64,000 nt of DNA from Pseudomonas crudilactis (GCF_013433315.1 NZ_WXVV01000019.1:1-64000), one strand, 5' to 3'; shown: positions 7,963-16,839, counted from the stretch's first letter. Numbers and translations: made by a program. Notes: a model not told the origin generated them from the sequence alone.

Positions 7963-8748
7963 TCACTCTTCTTCAGATCCCTCGGCGCGCCAGTAGCCGA
8001 CGGCTTTGATCAGTTGTTCATCCAGCCCATGCTCATCGATCAGCACCCGGCGAATCTGCCGCGAGACTTTCGTTTCGGTCGCGACCCAGGCATACAGATT
8101 GCCCTTGGGCACCTGCAATTGTTTCACCGTCGCCAGCAGGTTGTCCTTGCTGCCTTCGCGCAACACCCAGATCACATTGACCTGCGCCGCACTCTCCAGC
8201 ACTTGCTGCTCGGCGCCGTTTTCCACTTCGATCACCACCAGCGCCTTGCGATTGGCCGCCAGGCCTTCGAGGCGGCGGGCGATGGCGGGCAGGGCGGTTT
8301 CATCGCCGATCAGCAAATAGCTGTCGAAAATATCCGGGACGATCATCGAACCGCGCGGCCCGCCGATGTGCAGGAATTGCCCCGGTTTGGCTTGTTCCGC
8401 CCAGGTCGACGCAGGGCCGTCACCGTGCAGAACGAAATCGATGTCCAGTTCCAGCGCATCGAGGTCATAACGACGCGGGGTGTAGTCGCGCATTTCCGGC
8501 TTCGGTCCGTCGTCCTTGCCGGCGCCGAGCACCATCGTCTCCAGCGCCGCCGCCTGTTCGGCGTTCTGCGGGAACAACAGTTTGACGTGATCGTCAGTGC
8601 CCAGGCTGATAAACCCGGCCAGCTCCGGCCCGCCGAGGGTGATGCGGCGCATGCGCGGCGTCAGGTCGACCACGCGCAGGACTTCCAGTTTGCGGCGTTT
8701 GATTTCGTGCATCACGCGGTGAATGGTTTGGGTATCGACTGCAGTCAT
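7963..8748 (-). CDS. Siderophore-interacting protein / ferric-chelate reductase
   Basis: 261 aa of the SIP family (FAD-dependent, NAD(P)H-using ferric-siderophore reductases such as E. coli YqjH/NfeF and ViuB). Visible features are the FAD-binding MRDYTPRRYD motif (R-x-Y-(T/S)-x-R), VLHGDGPASTWAEQAKPGQ, a GGPRGS turn and YLLIGDETALPAIARRLE for the nucleotide-binding half. It probably releases iron from imported ferric siderophores in the cytoplasm. The start overlaps the stop of the PadR-type regulator by 4 bp (ATGA), so the two form an operon, as expected for a NfeR-controlled NfeF. Confidence 0.9.
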   Translation of the reverse strand: MTAVDTQTIHRVMHEIKRRKLEVLRVVDLTPRMRRITLGGPELAGFISLGTDDHVKLLFPQNAEQAAALETMVLGAGKDDGPKPEMRDYTPRRYDLDALELDIDFVLHGDGPASTWAEQAKPGQFLHIGGPRGSMIVPDIFDSYLLIGDETALPAIARRLEGLAANRKALVVIEVENGAEQQVLESAAQVNVIWVLREGSKDNLLATVKQLQVPKGNLYAWVATETKVSRQIRRVLIDEHGLDEQLIKAVGYWRAEGSEEE

Positions 8749-9320
8749 TCGGCTTTCTCCGGAACAGGTTGAACGGCAGGGCCGTCGACGATGGCTTTGG
8801 CGGTGTCATTGAGCAGGTCGCGCACGCGCAGAATTTCTTCCGGACTCCAGCGGCCGTGGTGCAATTGCAGGGCATGGCGCAGGTTGTGCACCGCCTCGTG
8901 GATTTCCGGCGGCCGATCATGGCCGCGCAACGAGCGTTTGCTCACATCGATGCGCATGCGCACGCCATCCAGCGCCACGGCTTGTTCGCTTAAAGACAAA
9001 CGACCGGCCTCGGTCACGCTGTAGCGTTTTTTGCCGCCCTCGGCGTCGCCGCTGATCATTTCGCTTTCTTCGAGAAAGGTCAGGGTCGGATAGATCACGC
9101 CGGGGCTGGGGCTGTACGCGCCGTCGAACATGCCTTCGATCTGACGGATCAGGTCATAGCCGTGGCACGGCTGTTCGGCGACCAGCGCCAGCAACAATAA
9201 CTTCAGATCCCCAGGGGCAAATACCCGGGGGCCACGGCCGCCGCGTTCGCGACCGGGACGCTTTTCAAAACCGTCACGGCCGTCGGCGTGATTGCGGTGG
9301 GGGGAATGATGGTCTCTCAT
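8745..9320 (-). CDS. PadR-family regulator, NfeR (YqjI)-like
   Basis: 191 aa. The winged-helix PadR domain occupies residues ~33-110 (DLKLLLLALVAEQPCHGYDLIRQ, then SPSPGVIYPTLTFLEE), followed by a helical C-terminal dimerisation part. The N-terminal ~30 residues are rich in His, Arg and Gly (MRDHHSPHRNH), like the metal-binding extension of E. coli YqjI/NfeR, which represses the ferric reductase gene. Here the reductase gene follows with a 4-bp overlap. A perfect 16-bp palindrome lies 33-48 bp upstream of the start and suggests autoregulation. Nickel or iron response is inferred from the family only. Confidence 0.85.
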   Translation of the reverse strand: MRDHHSPHRNHADGRDGFEKRPGRERGGRGPRVFAPGDLKLLLLALVAEQPCHGYDLIRQIEGMFDGAYSPSPGVIYPTLTFLEESEMISGDAEGGKKRYSVTEAGRLSLSEQAVALDGVRMRIDVSKRSLRGHDRPPEIHEAVHNLRHALQLHHGRWSPEEILRVRDLLNDTAKAIVDGPAVQPVPEKAE

Positions 9321-9352
9321 TTCGATCTTCTCTCGTCGTGTTTAGATACAAC

Positions 9353-9368
9353 TTAAGATATATCTTAA
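9353..9368. promoter_or_regulatory. Palindromic operator upstream of the PadR/SIP operon
   Basis: TTAAGATATATCTTAA is a perfect 16-bp palindrome, 33 bp upstream of the regulator's start codon. An additional half-like TTAGATA occurs at 9342-9348. The AT-rich dyad in this position is what is expected for an autoregulated PadR-type operon. Confidence 0.65.
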
Positions 9369-9723
9369 CGAGGGTGCAAGGCGTTTTTTCTCCGATCCTC
9401 GACCAGCAGACGAGCGGCGCTATCTTGCGCGAATGCAACAGGTCTTTTTCGGCGAATGTCTGGCGAAGAATAACTTTGAAGTTAAAGTCATCACTCTATT
9501 TATTCGAGCAAGTATTCTAAAGTTTCAACTGATCCCTTGCCGTGCAAGGGTGCAAGTGCTGTATGGTTTTTTAACTTTATCTGTATGTAGGGCAGAACTT
9601 ACAGTCAATGTTTTGAATATCGATTTTTTGTTCTTTTTTCTTGCGGGTCATAGGGTTGTTGAACTACGAGCTTATAGGAAGTTACTTGCTTACTTTCCAG
9701 AGGTAACAGTCGATGATGCCCCG

Positions 9724-9784
9724 GCATTGAAAGTACAAGTTGATCTGGCTCAACTCCCCTGACCGCTTCTTGAACTTTCAATGC
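9724..9784. promoter_or_regulatory. Inverted repeat in the AT-rich region before the fimbrial operon
   Basis: GCATTGAAAGT (9724-9734) pairs perfectly with ACTTTCAATGC (9774-9784). The enclosed segment holds a second hairpin, AGTTGA-TCTGGC-TCAACT. The structure ends 35 bp before the first pilin gene. It could be a leader RNA fold or a regulator target. The rest of 9369-9819 is AT-rich, contains only implausible small frames and probably holds the operon promoter. Confidence 0.5.
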
Positions 9785-9819
9785 ACTCCTTCTCAATAAA
9801 GAAAACAAGGTACTGAACG

Positions 9820-10311
9820 ATGTTCAAGAAAATCGCAATCGCTGCTCCTTTGGCACTTCTGGCGCTGGGCTCTTCGGGAGCGTTCGCCGCGGGTGAAGCC
9901 GCTCACTCGATCAGCATCGTCGCTCACGTGCCGACCAACGGCTTCTACGTGGTGCCGACCGATCCCGATCTGGTCAACAAGGATCAGGACATGAGCTACC
10001 AGCCGGCCACCGGCAGGATGGGCGAAGTCAACGGTTTCTTCGATGTGCGCAACAACAACGGTTCGGTCCATGCCAGCGTGGACAGTGCGCCAAAACTGAT
10101 CTCGGGTGCCAACAGCATCGATCTCCAGGTCGCGATCAACAACAAAGCCCTCACCACCACCCCTCAGGAAGTCGTAGGCGAGTCTGAATCCGACGTTAAC
10201 TTCCGCGCGCCACTGAAGATCAGTGCCATCGGTTCCAACTTTCAGCCGGGTGATTACACCGGTGTTGTAGCGCTGACCTTCGACGCCGTTCCACCGGTCG
10301 GTACGCCTTGA
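9820..10311 (+). CDS. CS1-type fimbrial major subunit (pilin 1)
   Basis: A 163-aa secreted protein with a clear signal peptide (MFKKIAIAAPLALLALGSSGAFA, cleavage about residue 23). The mature chain matches the alternate chaperone-usher (alpha/CS1, cable-pilus CblA) pilin family: SISIVAHVPTNGFYVVPTDP near the N-terminus and a C-terminal GDYTGVVALTFDA strand. No Cys is present, as usual for this class. AAGG lies upstream of the ATG. It is the first gene of a seven-gene fimbrial operon. A perfect hairpin follows it, which could raise pilin expression relative to the downstream genes. Confidence 0.9.
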   Translation: MFKKIAIAAPLALLALGSSGAFAAGEAAHSISIVAHVPTNGFYVVPTDPDLVNKDQDMSYQPATGRMGEVNGFFDVRNNNGSVHASVDSAPKLISGANSIDLQVAINNKALTTTPQEVVGESESDVNFRAPLKISAIGSNFQPGDYTGVVALTFDAVPPVGTP

Positions 10312-10329
10312 TCGATTGATCCGGCAACA

Positions 10330-10352
10330 AACGCTGACGTTCTGTCAGCGTT
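10330..10352 (+). terminator. Hairpin between pilin 1 and the usher gene
   Basis: A perfect 9-bp stem AACGCTGAC / GTCAGCGTT with a 5-nt loop starts 18 bp after the pilin stop. No T-run follows, so it is more likely a partial attenuator or an mRNA-stabilising/processing hairpin than a strong terminator. This fits the need for much more pilin than usher. Confidence 0.6.
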
Positions 10353-10415
10353 CACCGCGGGGGCAGCACAGTCTGTCCCGGCGGACTTCCACCGTTCTAA
10401 TCAGAGTGAGAGTTC

Positions 10416-12938
10416 ATGTTCCCGATGACACCCATCGCGGCTGCGCTTGCGCTGTTGTTTTGTGCCAGCGCTGCCGTGGCTTCCAACTCTGCCGGCACTA
10501 CGCCGCGCAGTCTGTTGGCCCAGGCCAAAGGCCTGCCGGCAGATTTCGAGGAGCACTTCTTTGATGTGCCTCTGGCGGTTCGGGTCGAACTCGATCATCA
10601 GCCCCTGGGCGAGGCCATGGTGGTGTTGTCCCGCGATGATCGCATCACCCTGCTCGAATTCACCGACACCAGCGAAAACCGCTACGGCCCTGCTGATCGC
10701 GAGAAATGGGCGGCTTATCTCAAGCCCGGCGTGCCACTGGGCAACTGCACCGGTTCCTGTCCGGATCAGGTGCTGGCCGTGCATTACAACCTGGAAAGTT
10801 CTCTGGTTTCGATTCTCACCGCAAACGCTGAGCGTGACCTTGAAGCCAAGCGCTATTACGAGCAGCCCGAAGGTGGCAGCCATGGCTTGATGGTGCGCAA
10901 TCAACTGAACCTCAACGGCGGCCAGGATCAGGATCTGGGCGGACGCTTTGGCCTTGAGGCCAGCGGCAGCCTGGGTAACTGGAGCCAGACACTGAACCTG
11001 CAACTGGCACGTCTTGGCGGGCCGGACGACAAGCTTTATCACGCTGTACACGAACTGCATACCCAGCGTGAACTGCAGGGCAGTTTTTTTCGCCTGGGCT
11101 ATTTCACTCCCAATTCCGAGGGGCTGACCCGTCAGCCGCGCACGTTCGGCACCAGCCCGGATACGGCGGTCGGGGTCATGTACGGCAGCTCCGACAGCCT
11201 GGCGATCAACAGCCCGATGCCCAGCGTTTATCCGATTTATGTCACTGCCAACCGTCAGGGTTCGGTGGAGATCTGGCGTGACGGTCTGTTGATCAACACC
11301 CAGTCGGTGCCTGCCGGTTTGCAGACCCTCGACACTCGGCCTTTGCCCGGCGGTATTTATGAAGTGGAGGTGCGCCTGATCGAAGACGGCCAGATCACCT
11401 CGACCACCCAGGAGCTGGTGTACAAGCCCAGTAACTGGCGCAACCTCGACGAGCGCTGGCGCTACAACGTGTTTGCCGGCGAGGAAAGCAAACTGCTGAG
11501 CAACTGGGACACGCAGTCCAGTGGTAGCCCCACCGCCGGGGCGGCGGTCAATTACTTGTTGCACCCGCGGGTGATTCTCGGGTTGTCGGCGCGCCAGATC
11601 CGCGAAAAACTGCAATACGGTACGTCCATCGACTGGACGCTGGCCAATCACATGAGTCTCTACGCCAACGTCTACAAGACCGAGGATTACGGCACCGGTC
11701 TGGATCTGCAAAGCCTCTACAACTACGGATCCGGCAGTGTGGTGATCAGCCACAACCGCAGCTGGCTCGATACCACCAACACCTATGACACCTTGCCCGA
11801 CGGCACCCGGGTTCGCCCGCGCAACGTGTTCATCGGCCAGACCAGCAACTCGTCGCTGGCGCTCAACCATCGCATCAACAGCAAGAACACCCTCAACGCC
11901 CGGGTGTCGCACAGCGAAGGCAATGTCGAAGGCCTGGGCATGGATCTGGGGTGGACCCAACGCACCCAACTGTTTGGCAGCGATGCCAGCTGGCGCTTGT
12001 CACTGTTTGATCGGCCGGGCAGCTACAGCAGTGGCGATGCGCGCAACCGCGGGGTCGACCTGAGCGTCAATATGGCGCTTGGCGCCCCCGGCCAGCAGAT
12101 TACCGGCAGCATCGGCTCGCGCACCGCTCGCGACGGCAGCCGCGACAACAACGGATCGATCGGCTGGCGCAAGGACTTCAAGGATCATGTGCTGCAAAAC
12201 GTCTCGGTCACGGCGTTGACCGATACCTACGGTGTCGGCATGTCCAGCCTGGCGAATTTCCGCACCGATTCGGTCAATGGCGATGGCTTTATCCAGCGCT
12301 CGTCCTACAACGGCAATTTCACCGGTGGCCTGAACCTCGACAGCACGCTGGTGGTCGGCGGTCAGCAGATGTTGATGACCAGTCAGTACGAAATGCGCGG
12401 CGCCGGAATGATCGTCGATGTGGAGTCGGACATCGACGATATCGCCTTGCGTGCCGACGATTACAGCGGCGGCAGTGCGGCCTTGAAACCGGGGCGCAAT
12501 TTCATCCCGATCACCGCGTATCAGAACAGCTCGGTGAGCTTCGATTTCGAAGGCAATCACGTACCGGCGGCCACGATCGAGCCGGCGCGCACTCGCTATC
12601 ACCTGAACAAAGGCGGGGTGGAGTATCGCAAGATCCGTGTGATGAAAACCCTGACAGTGCTCGGTCGACTGATCGATGAAACAGGGCAGCCGCTCAAGGG
12701 CCATCACGTGATCAACCACGCCAGCCGTGGCGTGACCGAGGTCGACGGGTTCTTTTCAATGGAAATGAACGCCGGTTCGCCGACCCTCGAAATCCGTCGC
12801 GATAATCGGTTGCTGTGTCAGTTCCGCCTCGACGCCAACCAGTACCGCAGTGAAAACAATGTACTGATGATCGGCGATCTGCGCTGTACGCCGGACACCG
12901 TGGCTGACGTCAGTGCCACCGCACAGAAGGCGGGTTGA
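10416..12938 (+). CDS. CS1-type (TcfC/CblC-like) outer-membrane usher
   Basis: 840 aa with a signal peptide (ALALLFCASAAVASN). It is the outer-membrane assembly pore of the alternate chaperone-usher pathway, which receives chaperone-subunit complexes and extrudes the fibre. After an N-terminal domain with a CxxxC pair (GNCTGSCPDQ), residues ~180-650 carry alternating aromatic strands of a beta barrel. An internal TcfC E-set-like part contains QGSVEIWRDGLLINTQSVPAG and PGGIYEVEVRLIEDG. A C-terminal carboxypeptidase-like/CD domain follows (LTVLGRLIDETGQPLKGHHV). The length matches CooC/CblC ushers. It is followed after 4 bp by the first adhesin gene. Confidence 0.92.
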   Translation: MFPMTPIAAALALLFCASAAVASNSAGTTPRSLLAQAKGLPADFEEHFFDVPLAVRVELDHQPLGEAMVVLSRDDRITLLEFTDTSENRYGPADREKWAAYLKPGVPLGNCTGSCPDQVLAVHYNLESSLVSILTANAERDLEAKRYYEQPEGGSHGLMVRNQLNLNGGQDQDLGGRFGLEASGSLGNWSQTLNLQLARLGGPDDKLYHAVHELHTQRELQGSFFRLGYFTPNSEGLTRQPRTFGTSPDTAVGVMYGSSDSLAINSPMPSVYPIYVTANRQGSVEIWRDGLLINTQSVPAGLQTLDTRPLPGGIYEVEVRLIEDGQITSTTQELVYKPSNWRNLDERWRYNVFAGEESKLLSNWDTQSSGSPTAGAAVNYLLHPRVILGLSARQIREKLQYGTSIDWTLANHMSLYANVYKTEDYGTGLDLQSLYNYGSGSVVISHNRSWLDTTNTYDTLPDGTRVRPRNVFIGQTSNSSLALNHRINSKNTLNARVSHSEGNVEGLGMDLGWTQRTQLFGSDASWRLSLFDRPGSYSSGDARNRGVDLSVNMALGAPGQQITGSIGSRTARDGSRDNNGSIGWRKDFKDHVLQNVSVTALTDTYGVGMSSLANFRTDSVNGDGFIQRSSYNGNFTGGLNLDSTLVVGGQQMLMTSQYEMRGAGMIVDVESDIDDIALRADDYSGGSAALKPGRNFIPITAYQNSSVSFDFEGNHVPAATIEPARTRYHLNKGGVEYRKIRVMKTLTVLGRLIDETGQPLKGHHVINHASRGVTEVDGFFSMEMNAGSPTLEIRRDNRLLCQFRLDANQYRSENNVLMIGDLRCTPDTVADVSATAQKAG

Positions 12939-12942
12939 ATCG

Positions 12943-14157
12943 ATGAACAGATCCACGTATGGCCTGGGCCTCTGTCTGGCATTGGCGATGCCGGCCGCCG
13001 AGGCGGCGAGCCAGGAGATCCGCGCGTTGTTTCAGCCTGATCCGTCGCAGCCGAGCAAAAACGTGTTCATCAACCAAACGCCGAACAGCGGGTATTGCGA
13101 GGCTGCCCCGAGCGAGTGCGCCGATAACCGCATGTTCAGTATTCAATTTCCGATTCGTTTCGAGTCCACCCGCACTCTCCAGCCCGGTGACGCTGTGACG
13201 GTCAAGGCACCGGCCAATTGGCGGCAACTGACGGTGACCAATGCCGAGACACAGGAAACCGAAACCGTCGAAATCCGCATCATCGGCATCGGTTCGACAT
13301 TTGTGTTGAGCGACACCGCGGCCAATCTGGTGGGCGTGAGCGACCCGCTTGATGGCCATCAGAAACTCTGGACCGGCAGCAGCTGGGTCTATGCTCCTGC
13401 CCCCTGTATCTATAGCGGTGTCGGTTTCTTTACGCCCAATTACTACCGGTTTTTCTGGAAAACGCCGGTGGAAACGGCCTGCACCAAGATTGCCGCGTTC
13501 ACCATTCCATCGATGTACTTCAACAATCTGGATTTCGCCTACGAGTTGCGCACGCCCAATCCGTTAGGCATGTCATCGGGCCTTTACACCGGTTCGCTGG
13601 CGTATTCCATCGGCAACGGCGGCGATTTCGATCTGGGGCCGTTGATGGCGCCGGACGATGGCAGCCTGAATCTGGATTTCGTGCTCGACGTGCAGCACAC
13701 CCTCAAGGTCGATCTGCCGCCGGGCGGCAACAAAGTGCTGCTCGAACCCGAGGGCGGCTGGATGCGCTGGGTCGACAATGGCCGCCCGCCGACACGCATC
13801 TTTCGCGATCAACTGTTCTACATCTCCGCCTCATCGCGCTTCAAGGTCATGATCCTGTGCGACTCCACGGGCGGCACGCGCTGCAAATTGCGCAGCCCCA
13901 GAGGCAATGTCACCGAGGTGGAAACCTATCTCACGCTGCCCGCCGGCATCGATGGGCCCATGGGGCGCACGGTGAGCCAGCTCAAGCTGCTTTACAACAC
14001 GTGGGTCGGTCCTTTTCAACCGGGTTTTTATGTGGACCGCAAGGCCGGTTCATTGCGTTTCGAGATGCCCAGGGATGCCATCGACTTTCTTTTGCGGCCG
14101 GGTTTCACCGACACGCTCAGCGGCAATATCACCGTTATCTGGGACTCGGACGTGTGA
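12943..14157 (+). CDS. Minor tip subunit / adhesin 1 (CooD/CblD-like)
   Basis: 404 aa. The ATG at 12943 gives a signal peptide (LGLCLALAMPAAEA); an upstream in-frame GTG does not. The mature protein resembles the tip protein of CS1/cable pili, which starts fibre assembly and binds the receptor. Visible features are an early Cys-containing block (NSGYCEAAPSECADNRMFS), a variable middle (SSWVYAPAPC), the conserved AYELRTPNPL, the block with VDLPPGGNKVLLEPEGGW, and a C-terminal SGNITVIWDSDV donor-type strand. It is more diverged from adhesins 2 and 3 than they are from each other. Confidence 0.85.
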   Translation: MNRSTYGLGLCLALAMPAAEAASQEIRALFQPDPSQPSKNVFINQTPNSGYCEAAPSECADNRMFSIQFPIRFESTRTLQPGDAVTVKAPANWRQLTVTNAETQETETVEIRIIGIGSTFVLSDTAANLVGVSDPLDGHQKLWTGSSWVYAPAPCIYSGVGFFTPNYYRFFWKTPVETACTKIAAFTIPSMYFNNLDFAYELRTPNPLGMSSGLYTGSLAYSIGNGGDFDLGPLMAPDDGSLNLDFVLDVQHTLKVDLPPGGNKVLLEPEGGWMRWVDNGRPPTRIFRDQLFYISASSRFKVMILCDSTGGTRCKLRSPRGNVTEVETYLTLPAGIDGPMGRTVSQLKLLYNTWVGPFQPGFYVDRKAGSLRFEMPRDAIDFLLRPGFTDTLSGNITVIWDSDV

Positions 14158-14203
14158 ACGTGCAGGCCGGGGCCTTTTTCCTTTTTTCATGGAGTTGAAG
14201 ACG

Positions 14204-14947
14204 ATGAACCGTGGTTTTTTGCTGGGCGTGCTCAGCGTGTTTTGCCTGACGGCGCAGGCCGGGCCGCAGATCAATGTCGGTACGGTGTACGACTATCTGG
14301 ATGCCGATAAAAGTACCTACCTGAAACGGGTGTTCAACAGCGGTGACGCCACTGCGTTCGTCAAGGTCAACGTGCTGGAGATTGTCTACGGTGCCGACGG
14401 CACACCGACGGAAATCCCGGTTCAGAACGCTGCCGACGGCACCTCGCGCAACGGCTTGATGGCCAGTCCGGCGCGGCTGATCGTGCCGGCTCAGGGAATG
14501 CAGGGCACCCGCTTGCTGTACATGGGCGAACGCGATCGCGAGCGTTACTTCCGCGTGCGGTTCGTGCCGGTGGTGCCGGAAAAAGAAGACGAGTTCGCAG
14601 TCAGCCAGGAAGAGCGTGAAGACTACAAAAAGGCACTCACGGCCGGGGTCAACGTGATGACCGGTTTTGGCACGGTGTTCTTTGTCCGCCCCAAGGAAGC
14701 ACGCTTCGCCACGGCGATCAATGAAACCGCCAGTCGCTACGAACTGCGCAATGACGGCAATACCGTGGTGATCGTCGACGAGTTCAAAAGCTGTTCGCTG
14801 AGTAACGAAACCGACTGCGGCGCGACCACCAAACACCATGTGCTGGCGGGCAAAACCTTCGCTTTCGATAAGGAGAAGGGCCGTGCGTACCGCTTCTTTC
14901 TGATCGAGGGCAGCGAGAAGAAGAACCTGACGGTCAGCAGCCGCTAG
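14204..14947 (+). CDS. Periplasmic fimbrial chaperone (CblB/CooB-like)
   Basis: 247 aa with a signal peptide (MNRGFLLGVLSVFCLTAQA). It holds pilins and adhesins by donor-strand complementation in the periplasm. The Ig-like layout is visible: KSTYLKRVFNSGDATAFVKVNV in the first strands, SPARLIVPAQGMQGTRLLYMG (the edge strand and FGL-type region), RERYFRVRFVPV, then a second domain ending GRAYRFFLIEG. The start at 14204 has GGAG 10 bp upstream; the ATG at 14189 lacks a site. It is the only chaperone in the operon, so it must serve two pilins and three adhesins. Confidence 0.88.
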   Translation: MNRGFLLGVLSVFCLTAQAGPQINVGTVYDYLDADKSTYLKRVFNSGDATAFVKVNVLEIVYGADGTPTEIPVQNAADGTSRNGLMASPARLIVPAQGMQGTRLLYMGERDRERYFRVRFVPVVPEKEDEFAVSQEEREDYKKALTAGVNVMTGFGTVFFVRPKEARFATAINETASRYELRNDGNTVVIVDEFKSCSLSNETDCGATTKHHVLAGKTFAFDKEKGRAYRFFLIEGSEKKNLTVSSR

Positions 14948-14981
14948 GTCTGCTTTTCATTGAACGCTACGGGTAACCAAC

Positions 14982-15482
14982 ATGATCAAGCAATGCACCG
15001 TCGTCGCGCTGATTGCCGCGGCGGCTTTGACCAGCGACGCGGCCTGGGCGGCTCGGGAAGAACACACCTTCGAAGTGACACTGAACGTCCCCAGCCGAGC
15101 GTTCTACATCATTCCAGCGGAGCCGGACTGGATTCACCGGCCGCAGCAGCTCCACTGGAACCACCCGACCTCAAGCCTGAGCAGTGTGCGCAAATACTTT
15201 GACGTGCGCCACGACAGCGGAGCGATTGAGGCGCGCCTGGAGTCCGCGCCCTACCTTTCCAACGGTCGGCCGGCGGACGATATCAGACTGCGCGTGACCT
15301 TCAACGAGGTGGAGTTGAGCGCTGAGATGGCGCCGCGTCAGGTGGTGTCGCAGGCCGAAGCCGCCGCGGGCAGTCGGGTGTTGTTGCAAATCGACCCGAT
15401 CAGACCGGAGGGCGGCTACCGCGCCGGAGATTACGCCGGCAACGTGTTGCTGTTGTTCAGTGCCCGAGCGCCGGGCGAGTGA
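14982..15482 (+). CDS. CS1-type fimbrial subunit (pilin 2)
   Basis: 166 aa with a signal peptide ending near AAWAARE. The mature N-terminus (HTFEVTLNVPSRAFYIIPAEPDW) and the C-terminal GDYAGNVLLLFSA strand follow the same pattern as pilin 1, but the sequences are otherwise strongly diverged. It could be an alternative major subunit or a minor or base subunit. It is placed between the chaperone and the duplicated adhesins. Confidence 0.85.
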   Translation: MIKQCTVVALIAAAALTSDAAWAAREEHTFEVTLNVPSRAFYIIPAEPDWIHRPQQLHWNHPTSSLSSVRKYFDVRHDSGAIEARLESAPYLSNGRPADDIRLRVTFNEVELSAEMAPRQVVSQAEAAAGSRVLLQIDPIRPEGGYRAGDYAGNVLLLFSARAPGE

Positions 15483-15528
15483 ACCGGCGCGTGTAGCGCT
15501 GGTATCGGTATGTTTTTGGAGAACGCCC

Positions 15529-16770
15529 TTGAGTTTTTTTAGCGCCCCGGGCATCCGGCCATGGATTGGTTTGCTGACGTTGTTCAGCATCGCGGCAGCG
15601 GCCGAAGTGCACAACATTGACGCGACCTTCGAGCCTGACTTTGCCAATCCGCAAAAGAATCAGTTCAAGAATCAGACACAGTCCGAGGGTTTTTGCCGGC
15701 AAGCGCCGGGCGCTTGTGAGCCGATTGGTCTGTTCAGCCTGATCGCGCGTATTCCGTTCGCGGCCAATGCACCGATTCAGGCCAATCATGCTGATCCGCG
15801 TCGGGGCGGCATGGCCAAAGTGCCGTCCAACTGGAGCACGGTTTCGGTGACGAACGCTTCCGGTGATACACACATTGTCGAGGTGAGAATTGCCGGTATT
15901 GGTCACGAAGCAGGGTTCCCGTTGTCGGTCGGTGAATTGACCGGAGGCGGCTGGTGGGATGACCTGTGGGAGGGTGGCGCCTGGGTTTATGCTCCGCCAC
16001 CGTGCCTGGGGGTCGGTACCGTTACGGCGGGCCACCATGGTTACAACAGCTTCTGGAGAGTTCCGGAGGGGGCGGGTACCTGCGCCAAAAAGGCATTGTT
16101 CGATATTCCTGTTGGCATGAACTATCAGTATTTCGTCTACGCCTACGAACTGCGCACACCGGATCCGCTGAAGATGGATGCAGGCGACTACACCGGTTCC
16201 ATCACCTACACCGTCGGCCCGAACATGGATTTCGACATGGGCGATGTGATGATTCCGTCCGACTCGATGCTGACCCTCAATTTCAATCTGAAGGTCACGC
16301 ACACCATGAAGGTCGATATTCCTCCCGGCGGCAACCGCGTGGTGCTGGAGCCGCTCGGGGGCTGGCAGTCCTGGCTGAACCAGGGGCGCAAGCCGACCCG
16401 GCTGATGCGCGATCAGACGTTCAATATCTCGGCGTCGAGCCGTTTCAGGATGAACATCGAATGCGAGTACGTCATGGGCAACAACTGCGCGCTATGGGAA
16501 TCGACCGCTGGCCATGGTGTCCCGCTGGAAGTCAGCGTCACGTTGCCCAACGGCCTGACTGACAGCGCCGGGCAGCCGGTCAAGCGCCGGCGGTTGTGGC
16601 GCGATGGCAGTGGTACCGAGTTGTTTCAGCCGGGTTTCTATCTCGATCGCAAGGTTGGCACGCTGCATTTCGAGGTGGCTCGTGATGCGGTGGATGAAAT
16701 GCTCAAGGACGGGTATGCCCGCAGCTATTCGGGCAATGTCACGGTGATCTGGGATTCGGAAGTGAGCTAG
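15529..16770 (+). CDS. Minor tip subunit / adhesin 2, probable TTG start
   Basis: 413 aa, a paralogue of adhesin 3. No ATG precedes the signal peptide (PWIGLLTLFSIAAAAE) at a sensible place. The TTG at 15529 follows GGAGAACGCCC, almost identical to GGAGAACGACC before the ATG of adhesin 3, so the TTG is the likely start. Domain pattern: DATFEPDFANPQKNQFKNQT, a Cys pair around residues 54-60, variable loop WVYAPPPCLGVG, then a long block nearly identical to adhesin 3, ending SGNVTVIWDSEVS. The role is the fibre tip, as for CooD/CblD; the receptor is unknown. Confidence 0.85.
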   Translation: MSFFSAPGIRPWIGLLTLFSIAAAAEVHNIDATFEPDFANPQKNQFKNQTQSEGFCRQAPGACEPIGLFSLIARIPFAANAPIQANHADPRRGGMAKVPSNWSTVSVTNASGDTHIVEVRIAGIGHEAGFPLSVGELTGGGWWDDLWEGGAWVYAPPPCLGVGTVTAGHHGYNSFWRVPEGAGTCAKKALFDIPVGMNYQYFVYAYELRTPDPLKMDAGDYTGSITYTVGPNMDFDMGDVMIPSDSMLTLNFNLKVTHTMKVDIPPGGNRVVLEPLGGWQSWLNQGRKPTRLMRDQTFNISASSRFRMNIECEYVMGNNCALWESTAGHGVPLEVSVTLPNGLTDSAGQPVKRRRLWRDGSGTELFQPGFYLDRKVGTLHFEVARDAVDEMLKDGYARSYSGNVTVIWDSEVS

Positions 16771-16839
16771 GCGAATTGGCGATTGTGCCGTGTTGACAGG
16801 GAAGCTTCGGATGTTCCGAGGTCATTATGGAGAACGACC

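Noticed and set aside
9433..9762. Possible small gene before the fimbrial operon
   Set aside because: The 109-codon frame has no good ribosome-binding site and overlaps the inverted repeats; composition is that of AT-rich intergenic DNA.
10401..11969. 522-codon minus-strand frame opposite the usher gene
   Set aside because: It is a shadow of the usher reading frame; no ribosome-binding site or recognisable domain.
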